In this document: piece by piece, positions 1 to 6,906 of the stretch
Position numbering within the stretch: position 1 is the first letter of the stretch
How the letters are laid out: each line of letters starts with the position of its first letter
NCBI GenBank assembly: GCA_030620285.1
Contig: JAUXFA010000028.1
Location: forward strand, 1-9,144
DNA from: Piscirickettsiaceae bacterium
Lineage (GTDB): Bacteria > Pseudomonadota > Gammaproteobacteria > Nitrosococcales > Methylophagaceae
Length of the DNA stretch: 9,144 nt
Direction: 5' to 3'
Notes under the pieces: model-generated
The model's input: only the letters and a program-made list of their open reading frames with translations
Database searches by the model: none
Told to the model about the DNA's origin: nothing
Made by a program: the position numbers and the translations under genes

Positions 1-453
1 GCCTGCGCATTGACACAGCTAGCGCGTGAAGGTGAAACCATCGAGGTGCCGAGTGTCGGCGATCGACCTCCTCGGCAATTAGCAAGACAAACCTTAGCTG
101 AAGTGGTTGAACCACGATATGAAGAATTACTGATGTTAGTTCAAGCAGAGCTACGTCGTAGTGGTTTTGAAGAAATGTTAGCAGCAGGCGTGGTATTGAC
201 GGGTGGTAGTTCTAAGATGGAAGGAGTTATTGAATTAGCAGAAGAAGTATTCCATCTGCCGGTTCGTTTGGGTTTGCCACAACATGTCGGTGGTTTAGTT
301 GATGTGGTGCGAAACCCGATACATGCAACCGGTGTTGGTCTGTTGTTATTCGGTAATGCAGAGGAAGAGCTAGAGCAATCAAATGTAAAAATAGGTAGTG
401 GCTTTAAAGCGGTAATGGATCGGATGAAAAGTTGGTTTCAGGGTAATTTTTAA
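1..453 (+). CDS. ftsA: Cell division protein FtsA, C-terminal part (5' end outside window)
   Basis: FtsA is the actin-like ATPase that anchors FtsZ filaments to the inner membrane and recruits later divisome proteins. The frame is open from base 1, so this is the last 150 codons of a gene whose product is usually about 420 residues; the upstream part lies outside the window. Recognisable segments are VPSVGDRPPRQLARQTLAEV followed by EPRYEELL, matching the E. coli segment VPSVGGRPPRSLQRQTLAEV, then the nucleotide-pocket strand GVVLTGGSSKMEG and the segment THATGVGLL-like (here IHATGVGLLLFG). The final residues, AVMDRMKSWFQGNF, form the expected amphipathic membrane-targeting helix. The gene precedes ftsZ by 54 bases on the same strand, as in most Proteobacteria. 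A start at the TTG at base 10 would be wrong, because the homology continues upstream of it (ACAL). Confidence 0.97.
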   Translation, partial: ACALTQLAREGETIEVPSVGDRPPRQLARQTLAEVVEPRYEELLMLVQAELRRSGFEEMLAAGVVLTGGSSKMEGVIELAEEVFHLPVRLGLPQHVGGLVDVVRNPIHATGVGLLLFGNAEEELEQSNVKIGSGFKAVMDRMKSWFQGNF

Positions 454-494
454 CAGTTTACGTAATACAAATATTTAATTTTTTAAGTTAAAAC

Positions 495-503
495 AGGGGA
501 GAG
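495..503 (+). promoter_or_regulatory. Strong ribosome binding site of ftsZ
   Basis: The purine run AGGGGAGAG ends four bases before the ATG at 508. It is a strong Shine-Dalgarno sequence, in keeping with the high expression FtsZ needs. It also supports the chosen start, which gives the usual FtsZ N-terminus. Confidence 0.75.
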
Positions 504-507
504 AAAA

Positions 508-1668
508 ATGTCATTTGAATTAATAGATACATATACACAAAATGCGGTGATTAAAGTTATCGGTGTAGGTGGTGGTGGCGGTAATGCATTAGAGCATATG
601 GTGGTAAATGATATTGAAGGTGTCGATTTTATTTGTGCTAATACCGATGCACAGGCTTTGCGTAAAAGTTCAGCAACGACTCAATTGCAATTAGGTACTG
701 ATATTACAAAAGGACTAGGCGCAGGCGCGAACCCAGATATTGGTCGCCAAGCTGCATTAGAAGATCGTGAACGCATTATGGAAGTCATTGGTGGTGCAGA
801 TATGATCTTTATTGCTGCAGGAATGGGTGGCGGTACGGGTACTGGTGCAGCACCTGTTGTCGCTCAAGTTGCTAAAGAAATGGGGATATTGACAGTCGCT
901 GTAGTGACCAAGCCTTTTCCTTTTGAAGGTGCTAAGCGGTTGAAAGTTGCTGATGCAGGGATCACTGAATTGGGACAGCATGTCGATTCTTTGATTACTA
1001 TCCCGAATGAAAAATTAATTGCGGTATTAGGCAAAGAAATGAGTTTACTCAATGCCTTTAAAGCGGCAAATGATGTGTTATTAGGTGCAGTACAAGGTAT
1101 TGCTGAGTTGATTACTCGCGAAGGTATGATCAACGTGGATTTCGCGGATGTTCGAACCGTTATGTCTGAAATGGGTATGGCAATGATGGGTACAGGTCAA
1201 GCATCAGGTGAGAATCGCGGCATTGAAGCAGCAGAGCATGCAGTATCTAGTCCACTATTAGAAGATGTGGATTTATCAGGTGCTCGTGGTGTATTGGTTA
1301 ATATTACCGCTGGATTAGATATGACTATTCAGGAATTTGAAGATGTCGGTAATACGATCAAAGATTTTGCATCTGAAGATGCAACTGTTGTTGTTGGTAC
1401 TGTTATCGATCCTGAAATGACAGATGAATTACGCGTTACTGTGGTAGCAACAGGCTTAGGTGCACCGGTTATCGCAAAAGTTGACTTAACACCTGAAGCA
1501 GTTTTATCACAAATTGAGATTGTTAAAAAACCAACAGAAGTTAATTATGACGAACCAACAGTGATGCGAAATAAACTGGAAACTCAACAAAAACAAGTCG
1601 CCAATGGTGATTTTGTTATTGATGATCACTATGACATTCCAGCATTTTTGCGTAGACAAGCGGATTAG
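508..1668 (+). CDS. ftsZ: Cell division GTPase FtsZ
   Basis: FtsZ is the tubulin-like GTPase that polymerises into the Z-ring at midcell and recruits the division machinery. The protein has 386 residues (E. coli 383), so it is full length. The N-terminal GTP-binding glycines ([11 protein letters not shown], about residues 17-27), the tubulin signature GGGTGTG (107-113) and the T7 synergy loop [11 protein letters not shown] (209-219) are present. In the T7 loop, D211 and D214 correspond to the catalytic aspartates of the E. coli protein. After a short variable linker (about 318-370), the C-terminal conserved peptide [12 protein letters not shown] is intact. That peptide binds FtsA, ZipA and MinC. 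The gene lies between ftsA and lpxC in the standard dcw order. No strong terminator follows it, so read-through into lpxC is likely. Confidence 0.99.
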   Translation: MSFELIDTYTQNAVIKVIGVGGGGGNALEHMVVNDIEGVDFICANTDAQALRKSSATTQLQLGTDITKGLGAGANPDIGRQAALEDRERIMEVIGGADMIFIAAGMGGGTGTGAAPVVAQVAKEMGILTVAVVTKPFPFEGAKRLKVADAGITELGQHVDSLITIPNEKLIAVLGKEMSLLNAFKAANDVLLGAVQGIAELITREGMINVDFADVRTVMSEMGMAMMGTGQASGENRGIEAAEHAVSSPLLEDVDLSGARGVLVNITAGLDMTIQEFEDVGNTIKDFASEDATVVVGTVIDPEMTDELRVTVVATGLGAPVIAKVDLTPEAVLSQIEIVKKPTEVNYDEPTVMRNKLETQQKQVANGDFVIDDHYDIPAFLRRQAD

Positions 1669-1736
1669 TCTAGTCATGCTAGGGTAGGTGGATAGCTAAG
1701 CTTGTGATATTATTAAGTAATTAATGATGAATTAGT

Positions 1737-1743
1737 TAGGAGG
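1737..1743 (+). promoter_or_regulatory. Ribosome binding site deciding the GTG start of lpxC
   Basis: TAGGAGG lies 10 bases before the GTG at 1754. It is a near-perfect Shine-Dalgarno core. Together with the conserved N-terminus MIKQRTLK, it supports a GTG start rather than a later ATG. Confidence 0.75.
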
Positions 1744-1753
1744 CAAATATACC

Positions 1754-2671
1754 GTGATAAAGCAGAGAACATTGAAAAATGTGATCCGTGCTACGGGTGT
1801 CGGCTTACACAGCGGCGATACGGTTTATTTAACTTTACGTCCGGCTGCCCCAAATACGGGCATTGTATTTAGACGAGTTGATCTTGACCCTGTTGTTGAA
1901 ATAGCCGCTAAGGCTGAAAATGTTGGTGAAACAGCGTTATCAACGGCGCTTATTGAAAATGGTCAGAAAGTCTCAACTGTAGAGCATCTATTATCTGCTT
2001 TTGCTGGATTAGGCATTGATAATGCCTATATTGATCTTAATGCAGCAGAAGTGCCGATTATGGATGGTAGTGCCGGCCCGTTTGTATTTTTAATACAATC
2101 TGCTGGCATTGAAGAACAAGCTGTGGCTAAGAAGTTTATTCGCATTACTAAGCCAGTCCTATTTGAACAGGGAGATAAGTGGGCGAAATTTGAACCCTTT
2201 GATGGTTTTAAAGTGTCATTTACCATCGATTTTGACCACCCTGCTTTCACTGGCCGACCACAACAAGTTGATGTTGACTTCTCCTCCACATCATTTGTAC
2301 GTGAAGTCAGTCGTGCCCGTACCTTTGGTTTTATGAAAGATATTGAAAAATTGCGTGAAAACAATTTAGCACTAGGTGGCAGTTTAGATAATGCCATTGT
2401 TGTTGATGATTACCGCGTCGTCAATGAAGATGGTTTACGTTATGAAGATGAATTTGTTCGCCATAAAGTATTAGATGCAATTGGTGATTTATATTTGTTA
2501 GGGCACAGTTTAATTGGCTCTTTTAATGGCTATAAATCGGGCCATGAAGTGAATAATAAACTACTGCGAAAATTATTAGCGCAAGAAGATTGTTGGGAAT
2601 TAGTGAGCTTTGACGATGAAAAAGATGCACCTATTTCCTTTAGCCGCCCAGCGGCCTCTATTGTTAGCTAA
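1754..2671 (+). CDS. lpxC: UDP-3-O-acyl-N-acetylglucosamine deacetylase LpxC
   Basis: LpxC is the cytoplasmic zinc deacetylase that removes acetate from UDP-3-O-acyl-GlcNAc, the committed step of lipid A synthesis. The protein has 305 residues, the same length as E. coli LpxC, and aligns with it from MIKQRTLK onward, which fixes the GTG start. Zinc ligands are seen as H78 in STVEHL, and H237 and D241 in [12 protein letters not shown]. The catalytic E77 and the later H264 in KSGH are also present. The IMDGSAGPF and SRARTFGFM blocks are conserved. In E. coli the enzyme level is controlled by FtsH acting on the C-terminal tail; the tail here ends ASIVS, close to the E. coli ending but with polar residues, so the same control is plausible but not shown. 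The stop codon overlaps that of the convergent dciA. Confidence 0.99.
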   Translation: MIKQRTLKNVIRATGVGLHSGDTVYLTLRPAAPNTGIVFRRVDLDPVVEIAAKAENVGETALSTALIENGQKVSTVEHLLSAFAGLGIDNAYIDLNAAEVPIMDGSAGPFVFLIQSAGIEEQAVAKKFIRITKPVLFEQGDKWAKFEPFDGFKVSFTIDFDHPAFTGRPQQVDVDFSSTSFVREVSRARTFGFMKDIEKLRENNLALGGSLDNAIVVDDYRVVNEDGLRYEDEFVRHKVLDAIGDLYLLGHSLIGSFNGYKSGHEVNNKLLRKLLAQEDCWELVSFDDEKDAPISFSRPAASIVS

Positions 2672-3105
2672 CTTGCACGTTTAAGTAGTTTTTCGAGTGC
2701 TGTTTTAAGCGAATCATTGTCAATGGTTTGTGCAACTTGCTGTAGGGATGTTGCGGCTGATTTTGGTAATGAAATAGTGTTTAAAATGGTGTTTTGTAAT
2801 GGACTATAATGAGGCCTTACTTTAACTTCAATTTTATCAACCGTCATCGCTAATTTTGTTGATAGTGTTTTACACAGTACCGGTGCTTGAAAACGGATTA
2901 AACTGGCATAAGATGCATTATCGGTATGAATAATCAGCGTTGCATTATCAATATTGGCAAGTCGACAATGTGCTGCAAATGGGGCTGGTAGCGCTTGCTG
3001 AAGTGTGTGGTTAAGTTGTTCCAATAATTTAGCACGTTGTGATAACTGATGTAACATTGAGTTATCTTGGCAAATTGAATTTATTCGTTGTGGTCGTTTA
3101 GACAT
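2668..3105 (-). CDS. dciA: DUF721/DciA-family protein, likely DnaB helicase loader
   Basis: DciA (DUF721) proteins bind the replicative helicase DnaB and help load it in bacteria that lack the phage-derived DnaC or DnaI loaders. The 145-residue protein shows the family pattern: an N-terminal helix ([20 protein letters not shown], about 21-40), then a KH-like core with the [12 protein letters not shown] strand, a [19 protein letters not shown] segment and a [10 protein letters not shown] strand (about 41-98). A C-terminal helical tail follows, [13 protein letters not shown]...[13 protein letters not shown]721 gene between lpxC and an M23 peptidase gene is also what I recall from pseudomonads. 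It is the only minus-strand gene here. No clear Shine-Dalgarno sequence is visible before the ATG, and M17 is a possible later start, but family homology favours the longer form. The symbol is assigned by family, not by experiment. Confidence 0.85.
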   Translation of the reverse strand: MSKRPQRINSICQDNSMLHQLSQRAKLLEQLNHTLQQALPAPFAAHCRLANIDNATLIIHTDNASYASLIRFQAPVLCKTLSTKLAMTVDKIEVKVRPHYSPLQNTILNTISLPKSAATSLQQVAQTIDNDSLKTALEKLLKRAS

Positions 3106-3123
3106 AATAAGTAGTAGAAATCG

Positions 3124-3131
3124 AAAGAGGA
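3124..3131 (+). promoter_or_regulatory. Ribosome binding site of the M23 peptidase gene
   Basis: AAAGAGGA ends four bases before the ATG at 3136. It fills part of the 30-base gap to the divergent dciA, which leaves no space for a complete promoter between the two genes. Confidence 0.6.
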
Positions 3132-3135
3132 CACT

Positions 3136-4035
3136 ATGCAGATTATCATTATTTCACCTAACAATACGACTCATCGACACTGGTATCTACCGCCGATCAA
3201 GTTGCTTATGATTGGTTTAGTTACTGTGAGTATTATCGCTGCTTTAACATTATTTATGTATCAATCTTTTAATACCGCTGCCGTTGTTACGGAGACTAAA
3301 GTGGTTGTCCAGCAAGTAAAACCGGCCATTAGTGACGTAAAGATCGTTCAACAATCTGATGAAGTTCAAGACTATTATGCTAAGCGCTTAGGTGGCCTGC
3401 AGGCGGAAGCCATTCGCTTAAAATCATTGACGGAAAAACTAGCAAGTATGTCAGGCTTGGATACCGCCGAATATTTATTGAACGATGATTCTGCGCAAGG
3501 TGGGATCGAACGTGATGGCACTGCGATTACAAATGATGAATTTGAATTGAATTTAACAGAACTGGAAACATTGTTCAGTCAGCAATCATTGCAGTTATCT
3601 AGAGTACAAGATTATTTAATCACTGAAGGCAATATCGAGTCAGCCATTCCAAACGGACAGCCTATTAAAGAGGGTTGGGTGTCGTCTTATTATGGAAAAC
3701 GGGTTGACCCTTTTACCGGCAAAAAAGCATTTCATCACGGATTGGATTTTGCGGGTAAAGAAGGTAGTCAGGTATATGCAGTGGCGGATGGCATTGTTAG
3801 TTGGACTGGAAAACGTGGTGGTTACGGTGATATGGTCGACATCGATCACGGCAACGGTTATGTCACTCGTTATGCACATAATAAAATATTAAAAGTAACG
3901 GAAGGCGACCGGATTACTAAAGGTCAGACTATTGCTTTAATGGGCTCTACCGGCCGTTCGACCGGACCACATGTTCATTTTGAAATTCTACGAGATGGCA
4001 AAACAATTAATCCCTATAACTTTATCAAACAATAA
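3136..4035 (+). CDS. Membrane-anchored M23 (LytM-type) peptidoglycan endopeptidase
   Basis: This is a predicted zinc endopeptidase that cuts, or regulates the cutting of, peptidoglycan cross-links in the periplasm. Of 299 residues, about 22-42 (LLMIGLVTVSIIAALTLFMY) form one membrane segment after a short cytoplasmic stretch containing positive charges, so the rest should face the periplasm. Residues about 75-165 are rich in helix-forming residues with leucine spacing (LGGLQAEAIRLKSLTEKL and LNLTELETLFSQQSLQLSRV), probably a coiled coil. The LytM domain spans about 180-299, with the HxxxD pair H200/D204, H248 in RYAHN, and the HVH motif H279/H281. All the usual metal-binding and catalytic residues are therefore present, and an active enzyme is expected rather than a degenerate EnvC- or NlpD-like activator. 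It lies between dciA and secA, as in pseudomonads. I do not assign a gene symbol; resemblance to MepM is only at domain level. Confidence 0.93.
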   Translation: MQIIIISPNNTTHRHWYLPPIKLLMIGLVTVSIIAALTLFMYQSFNTAAVVTETKVVVQQVKPAISDVKIVQQSDEVQDYYAKRLGGLQAEAIRLKSLTEKLASMSGLDTAEYLLNDDSAQGGIERDGTAITNDEFELNLTELETLFSQQSLQLSRVQDYLITEGNIESAIPNGQPIKEGWVSSYYGKRVDPFTGKKAFHHGLDFAGKEGSQVYAVADGIVSWTGKRGGYGDMVDIDHGNGYVTRYAHNKILKVTEGDRITKGQTIALMGSTGRSTGPHVHFEILRDGKTINPYNFIKQ

Positions 4036-4081
4036 GCTTGTAATTGCCTACTTGCGACACCACCTATATAGAAATAGATTT

Positions 4082-4110
4082 TAGACCTGGCGCGTGGTAC
4101 GCGGTATAAT
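4082..4110 (+). promoter_or_regulatory. Sigma-70-type promoter for secA-argJ
   Basis: A perfect TATAAT at 4105-4110 is preceded at a 17-base spacing by TAGACC (4082-4087), a four-of-six match to TTGACA. Transcription would start near 4117 and give a leader of about 59 bases. This is the best promoter match I found in the window, and it lies in the only sizeable gap before secA. Confidence 0.7.
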
Positions 4111-4125
4111 CACGCGATTTTTCTT
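4091..4125 (+). terminator. Possible weak terminator of the M23 gene, overlapping the secA promoter
   Basis: CGCGTG (4091-4096) pairs with CACGCG (4111-4116) around a 14-base loop, and ATTTTTCTT follows directly. This looks like a short intrinsic terminator for transcripts coming from the M23 gene. The same CGCGT can instead pair with ACGCG at 4099-4103 around a 3-base loop, so the two hairpins exclude each other. The stem is short and the loop long, so termination would probably be partial. Confidence 0.4.
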
Positions 4126-4160
4126 CAATATGATTCTCGGATAACAAGTCCGTAATATAT

Positions 4161-4175
4161 AGGTAGTTATAACTA
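4161..4175 (+). promoter_or_regulatory. Weak Shine-Dalgarno followed by a perfect palindrome at the secA start
   Basis: AGGT at 4161-4164 is the only ribosome-binding match, 11 bases from the ATG at 4176. TAGTTATAACTA (4164-4175) is a perfect 12-base palindrome that ends on the base before the start codon. Folded as a 4-base stem, it would shorten the effective distance between AGGT and the ATG; as DNA it could be a protein-binding site. Neither role is shown. Confidence 0.45.
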
Positions 4176-6905
4176 ATGGTAAGCAAGTTGTTCAGCAAAA
4201 TCTTTGGTAGTCGAAATGATCGTGCGCTTAAGCCGTTGCGTAAAGTCGTTGATGAGATTGCCTCTTTCGAAATGGATATCGAACAGCTTGATGATAATGC
4301 TCTGCAAGCTAAAACAGATGAATTTCGTCAGAGACTAGCAGATGGTCAAACCCTAGACGATATCTTACCCGAAGCATTTGCTGTTGTTCGTGAAGCAGGA
4401 AAACGTGCCTTAGGCATGCGTCATTTTGATGTGCAAATGATAGGTGGCATGGTACTTAATGACGGTAAAATTGCCGAAATGCGTACTGGTGAGGGTAAAA
4501 CCTTAGTTGCTACCTTGGCAATATACCTAAATGCTTTGGAAGGGGAAGGCGTTCACCTTGTTACCGTGAATGATTATCTTGCTCAACGTGATTCAAAATG
4601 GATGAGCCAACTCTATAGTTTTCTTGGGCTAACAACAGGCGTTATCGTGGCTGGTTTGGAACCTGACGCGCGCCGTGAAGCGTATGCTTGTGATATTACA
4701 TACGGTACTAATAATGAATTTGGCTTTGATTATCTACGCGATAATATGGCCTTTAGCCAAGAAGAAAAAGTTCAACGTACATTGCACTACGCGGTTGTCG
4801 ATGAAGTGGATTCAATTTTAATCGATGAAGCACGAACACCACTTATTATTTCGGGTGTCGCTGAAGATAGTTCTGAATTGTATCAACGAATGAATACCAT
4901 GATCCCCGGTCTTACTCGCCAAATTGGTGGTGAAGGCGAAGATGAAGAAATTGAAGTTGAGGGTGATTATACGGTTGATGAAAAAGCCAAACAGGTTCAT
5001 TTTACCGAAACTGGCCATGAAAAAATTGAAAACCTGTTAACAGAGGCAGGGATCTTAGATGCCAATGCAAGTTTATACGATGCGGGCAATATCAGCTTAA
5101 TGCACCATGTCACGGCAGCGCTACGTGCTCATGTGCTATTTCAACGTGATATTGATTATATTGTGCAAGATAATCAAGTTGTGATCGTTGATGAATTCAC
5201 TGGTCGGACTATGCAAGGTCGGCGCTGGTCTGAGGGTCTGCATCAAGCAATGGAAGCGAAAGAAGGTGTGGAAATTCAAAGCGAAAGCCAAACGTTTGCA
5301 TCAATCACATTCCAAAATTATTTCCGTTTGTATAATAAACTATCAGGTATGACCGGTACAGCAGATACCGAAGCCTTTGAATTACAATCAATTTATGGTC
5401 TTGAAGTGCTGGTTATTCCAACACATAGAGATATGCAGCGTAACGATGAAGCGGATCAGATTTATCTAACGCCACAAGAAAAATACCAAGCGATTGTGGC
5501 TGATATTGAAAGTTGTGTTAAAAATAAACAGCCAGTATTAGTGGGAACTTCGTCAATTGAAAGTTCAGAATACCTACATGGTTTATTGAAGAAATCTAAA
5601 ATTAAACATGAAGTTTTAAATGCAAAACAGCATGAAAGAGAAGCATATATTATTGCTCAAGCAGGTCAACCTGGCGCGGTAACGATAGCGACTAATATGG
5701 CGGGTCGTGGTACCGATATTGTTTTAGGGGGTAATTTAGACGCTGAGTTAGCGACGCTAAGTGAAGAGGCACCAGAGTCGGATAAAGACAAAATAACTCA
5801 AGCATGGCAAGTTCGACATGATGCAGTATTAGCCTCTGGTGGTTTACATATTATTGGTTCTGAGCGACATGAATCTCGCCGGATCGATAATCAATTACGT
5901 GGTCGCTCAGGACGACAAGGCGATGCAGGATCAAGCCGTTTCTATTTATCATTAGAAGATAATTTGATGCGTATTTTTGCATCTGAACGAATGAAAGGTT
6001 TGATGCAAAAGTTAGGTATGGAAGAAGGTGAGGCCATTGAGCATCCTTGGGTGTCTCGTGCGATTGAAAATGCCCAGCGTAAAGTAGAAGGGCATAACTT
6101 CGATATTCGTAAACAATTACTTGAATTTGATGATGTTGCTAATGACCAGCGTAAAGTTATTTATGAGCAACGAAATGAATTGATGGCAACAGAAGATGTA
6201 TCTGAGACTATTATTTCAATGCGCGAAGCAGTCATAAACGATGTCATTAGTCTGTATATTCCCGTTGGTAGTATTGACGAGCAATGGAATATTTCTGGTT
6301 TAGAAAGTACGTTACGTGATGAGTTTTCATTAGATTTAACCATCGCTGATTGGTTAGAACAAGATGCTGAATTGCATGAAGAGACCTTAAGACAGCGTAT
6401 TGTTGAAATGGCCGAGGCAGCTTGTCAGGAAAAAGAAAGTTTTACGGGTAGCGATGTCATGCGCCATTTTGAGAAAGCCATTATGTTGCAGACTTTAGAT
6501 GCTCAGTGGAAGGAACATTTGGCTCAAATGGATTATCTGCGTCAGGGTATTAACTTACGTGGTTATGCCCAGAAAGATCCAAAACAAGAATTTAAACGTG
6601 AATCATTTAGTTTGTTCACATCATTGTTATCCAGTATTAAACATGATGTTATTTCACATATTTCACGGGTACAAGTACGTGCCCAAGAAGATGTTGAAGC
6701 GGTTGAAGAGCAGCGTCGTCAGTCAGGCGAAGTTGAATACCAACATGATCAGGCAGAAGGTATGGCTGGTGCTGGCGGTGACGAAGCGGAACATCCATCT
6801 CATCAACAGCCTATTACCAGAGAGGGTAAAAAAGTAGGTCGTAATGAACCTTGCCCATGTGGCAGTGGCAAAAAGTTCAAACAATGTCATGGTGCGATAA
6901 ACTGA
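4176..6905 (+). CDS. secA: Preprotein translocase ATPase SecA
   Basis: SecA is the ATPase motor that drives unfolded preproteins through SecYEG at the inner membrane. The 909-residue protein is full length (E. coli 901). Walker A is TGEGKT (104-109, with K108) and Walker B is DEVD (209-212). The conserved block [18 protein letters not shown] follows Walker A. The preprotein cross-linking domain begins near residue 226 and carries an acidic stretch ([13 protein letters not shown]), in a region that also varies in E. coli. NBD2 motifs are [13 protein letters not shown] (about 507-519) and [13 protein letters not shown] (about 573-585). The C-terminal linker ends in a zinc finger with C893, C895, C904 and H905 ([16 protein letters not shown]), which binds SecB and phospholipids. 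The start gives the standard N-terminus [15 protein letters not shown]. No secM-like arrest gene lies upstream, so control must differ from that in E. coli. The last base of the stop codon is one base from the argJ start. Confidence 0.99.
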   Translation: MVSKLFSKIFGSRNDRALKPLRKVVDEIASFEMDIEQLDDNALQAKTDEFRQRLADGQTLDDILPEAFAVVREAGKRALGMRHFDVQMIGGMVLNDGKIAEMRTGEGKTLVATLAIYLNALEGEGVHLVTVNDYLAQRDSKWMSQLYSFLGLTTGVIVAGLEPDARREAYACDITYGTNNEFGFDYLRDNMAFSQEEKVQRTLHYAVVDEVDSILIDEARTPLIISGVAEDSSELYQRMNTMIPGLTRQIGGEGEDEEIEVEGDYTVDEKAKQVHFTETGHEKIENLLTEAGILDANASLYDAGNISLMHHVTAALRAHVLFQRDIDYIVQDNQVVIVDEFTGRTMQGRRWSEGLHQAMEAKEGVEIQSESQTFASITFQNYFRLYNKLSGMTGTADTEAFELQSIYGLEVLVIPTHRDMQRNDEADQIYLTPQEKYQAIVADIESCVKNKQPVLVGTSSIESSEYLHGLLKKSKIKHEVLNAKQHEREAYIIAQAGQPGAVTIATNMAGRGTDIVLGGNLDAELATLSEEAPESDKDKITQAWQVRHDAVLASGGLHIIGSERHESRRIDNQLRGRSGRQGDAGSSRFYLSLEDNLMRIFASERMKGLMQKLGMEEGEAIEHPWVSRAIENAQRKVEGHNFDIRKQLLEFDDVANDQRKVIYEQRNELMATEDVSETIISMREAVINDVISLYIPVGSIDEQWNISGLESTLRDEFSLDLTIADWLEQDAELHEETLRQRIVEMAEAACQEKESFTGSDVMRHFEKAIMLQTLDAQWKEHLAQMDYLRQGINLRGYAQKDPKQEFKRESFSLFTSLLSSIKHDVISHISRVQVRAQEDVEAVEEQRRQSGEVEYQHDQAEGMAGAGGDEAEHPSHQQPITREGKKVGRNEPCPCGSGKKFKQCHGAIN

Positions 6906-6906
6906 T

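Larger units (their letters stand above)
4062..4164 (+). repeat. 9-base inverted repeat reaching the secA ribosome binding site
   Basis: ACCTATATA at 4062-4070 is the exact reverse complement of TATATAGGT at 4156-4164. The right arm contains AGGT, the only Shine-Dalgarno-like bases before secA. In RNA, the left arm could mask that site, but only in transcripts that begin upstream of 4062. The arms are AT-rich and include the self-complementary TATATA, so chance is a real alternative. Confidence 0.45.

Noticed and set aside
757..1133. Two overlapping minus-strand open frames (74 and 89 residues) inside ftsZ
   Set aside because: They lie wholly within the conserved ftsZ reading frame, have low-complexity composition, no ribosome binding site and no recognisable domain.
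1669..1683. Small hairpin CTAG-TCATG-CTAG just after ftsZ as a terminator
   Set aside because: The stem has only four pairs and no T-run follows; read-through into lpxC is more likely.
1685..1727. Promoter for lpxC in the ftsZ-lpxC gap
   Set aside because: TTGTGA (1702-1707) and TATTAT (1708-1713) occur, but no -35/-10 pair has a usable spacing, so I do not call a promoter.
2026..2397. Minus-strand open frame of 123 residues and a plus-strand frame of 75 residues inside lpxC
   Set aside because: Both are out-of-frame shadows of a fully conserved LpxC; neither product resembles any family I know.
3640..3892. Open frames of 79 (minus) and 66 (plus) residues in the M23 peptidase gene
   Set aside because: They cover the conserved LytM domain in other frames and have no translation signals.
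4921..4980. Acidic stretch in the SecA preprotein-binding domain as a novel insertion
   Set aside because: E. coli SecA also has a variable charged segment at this point, and the total length of 909 residues is normal.
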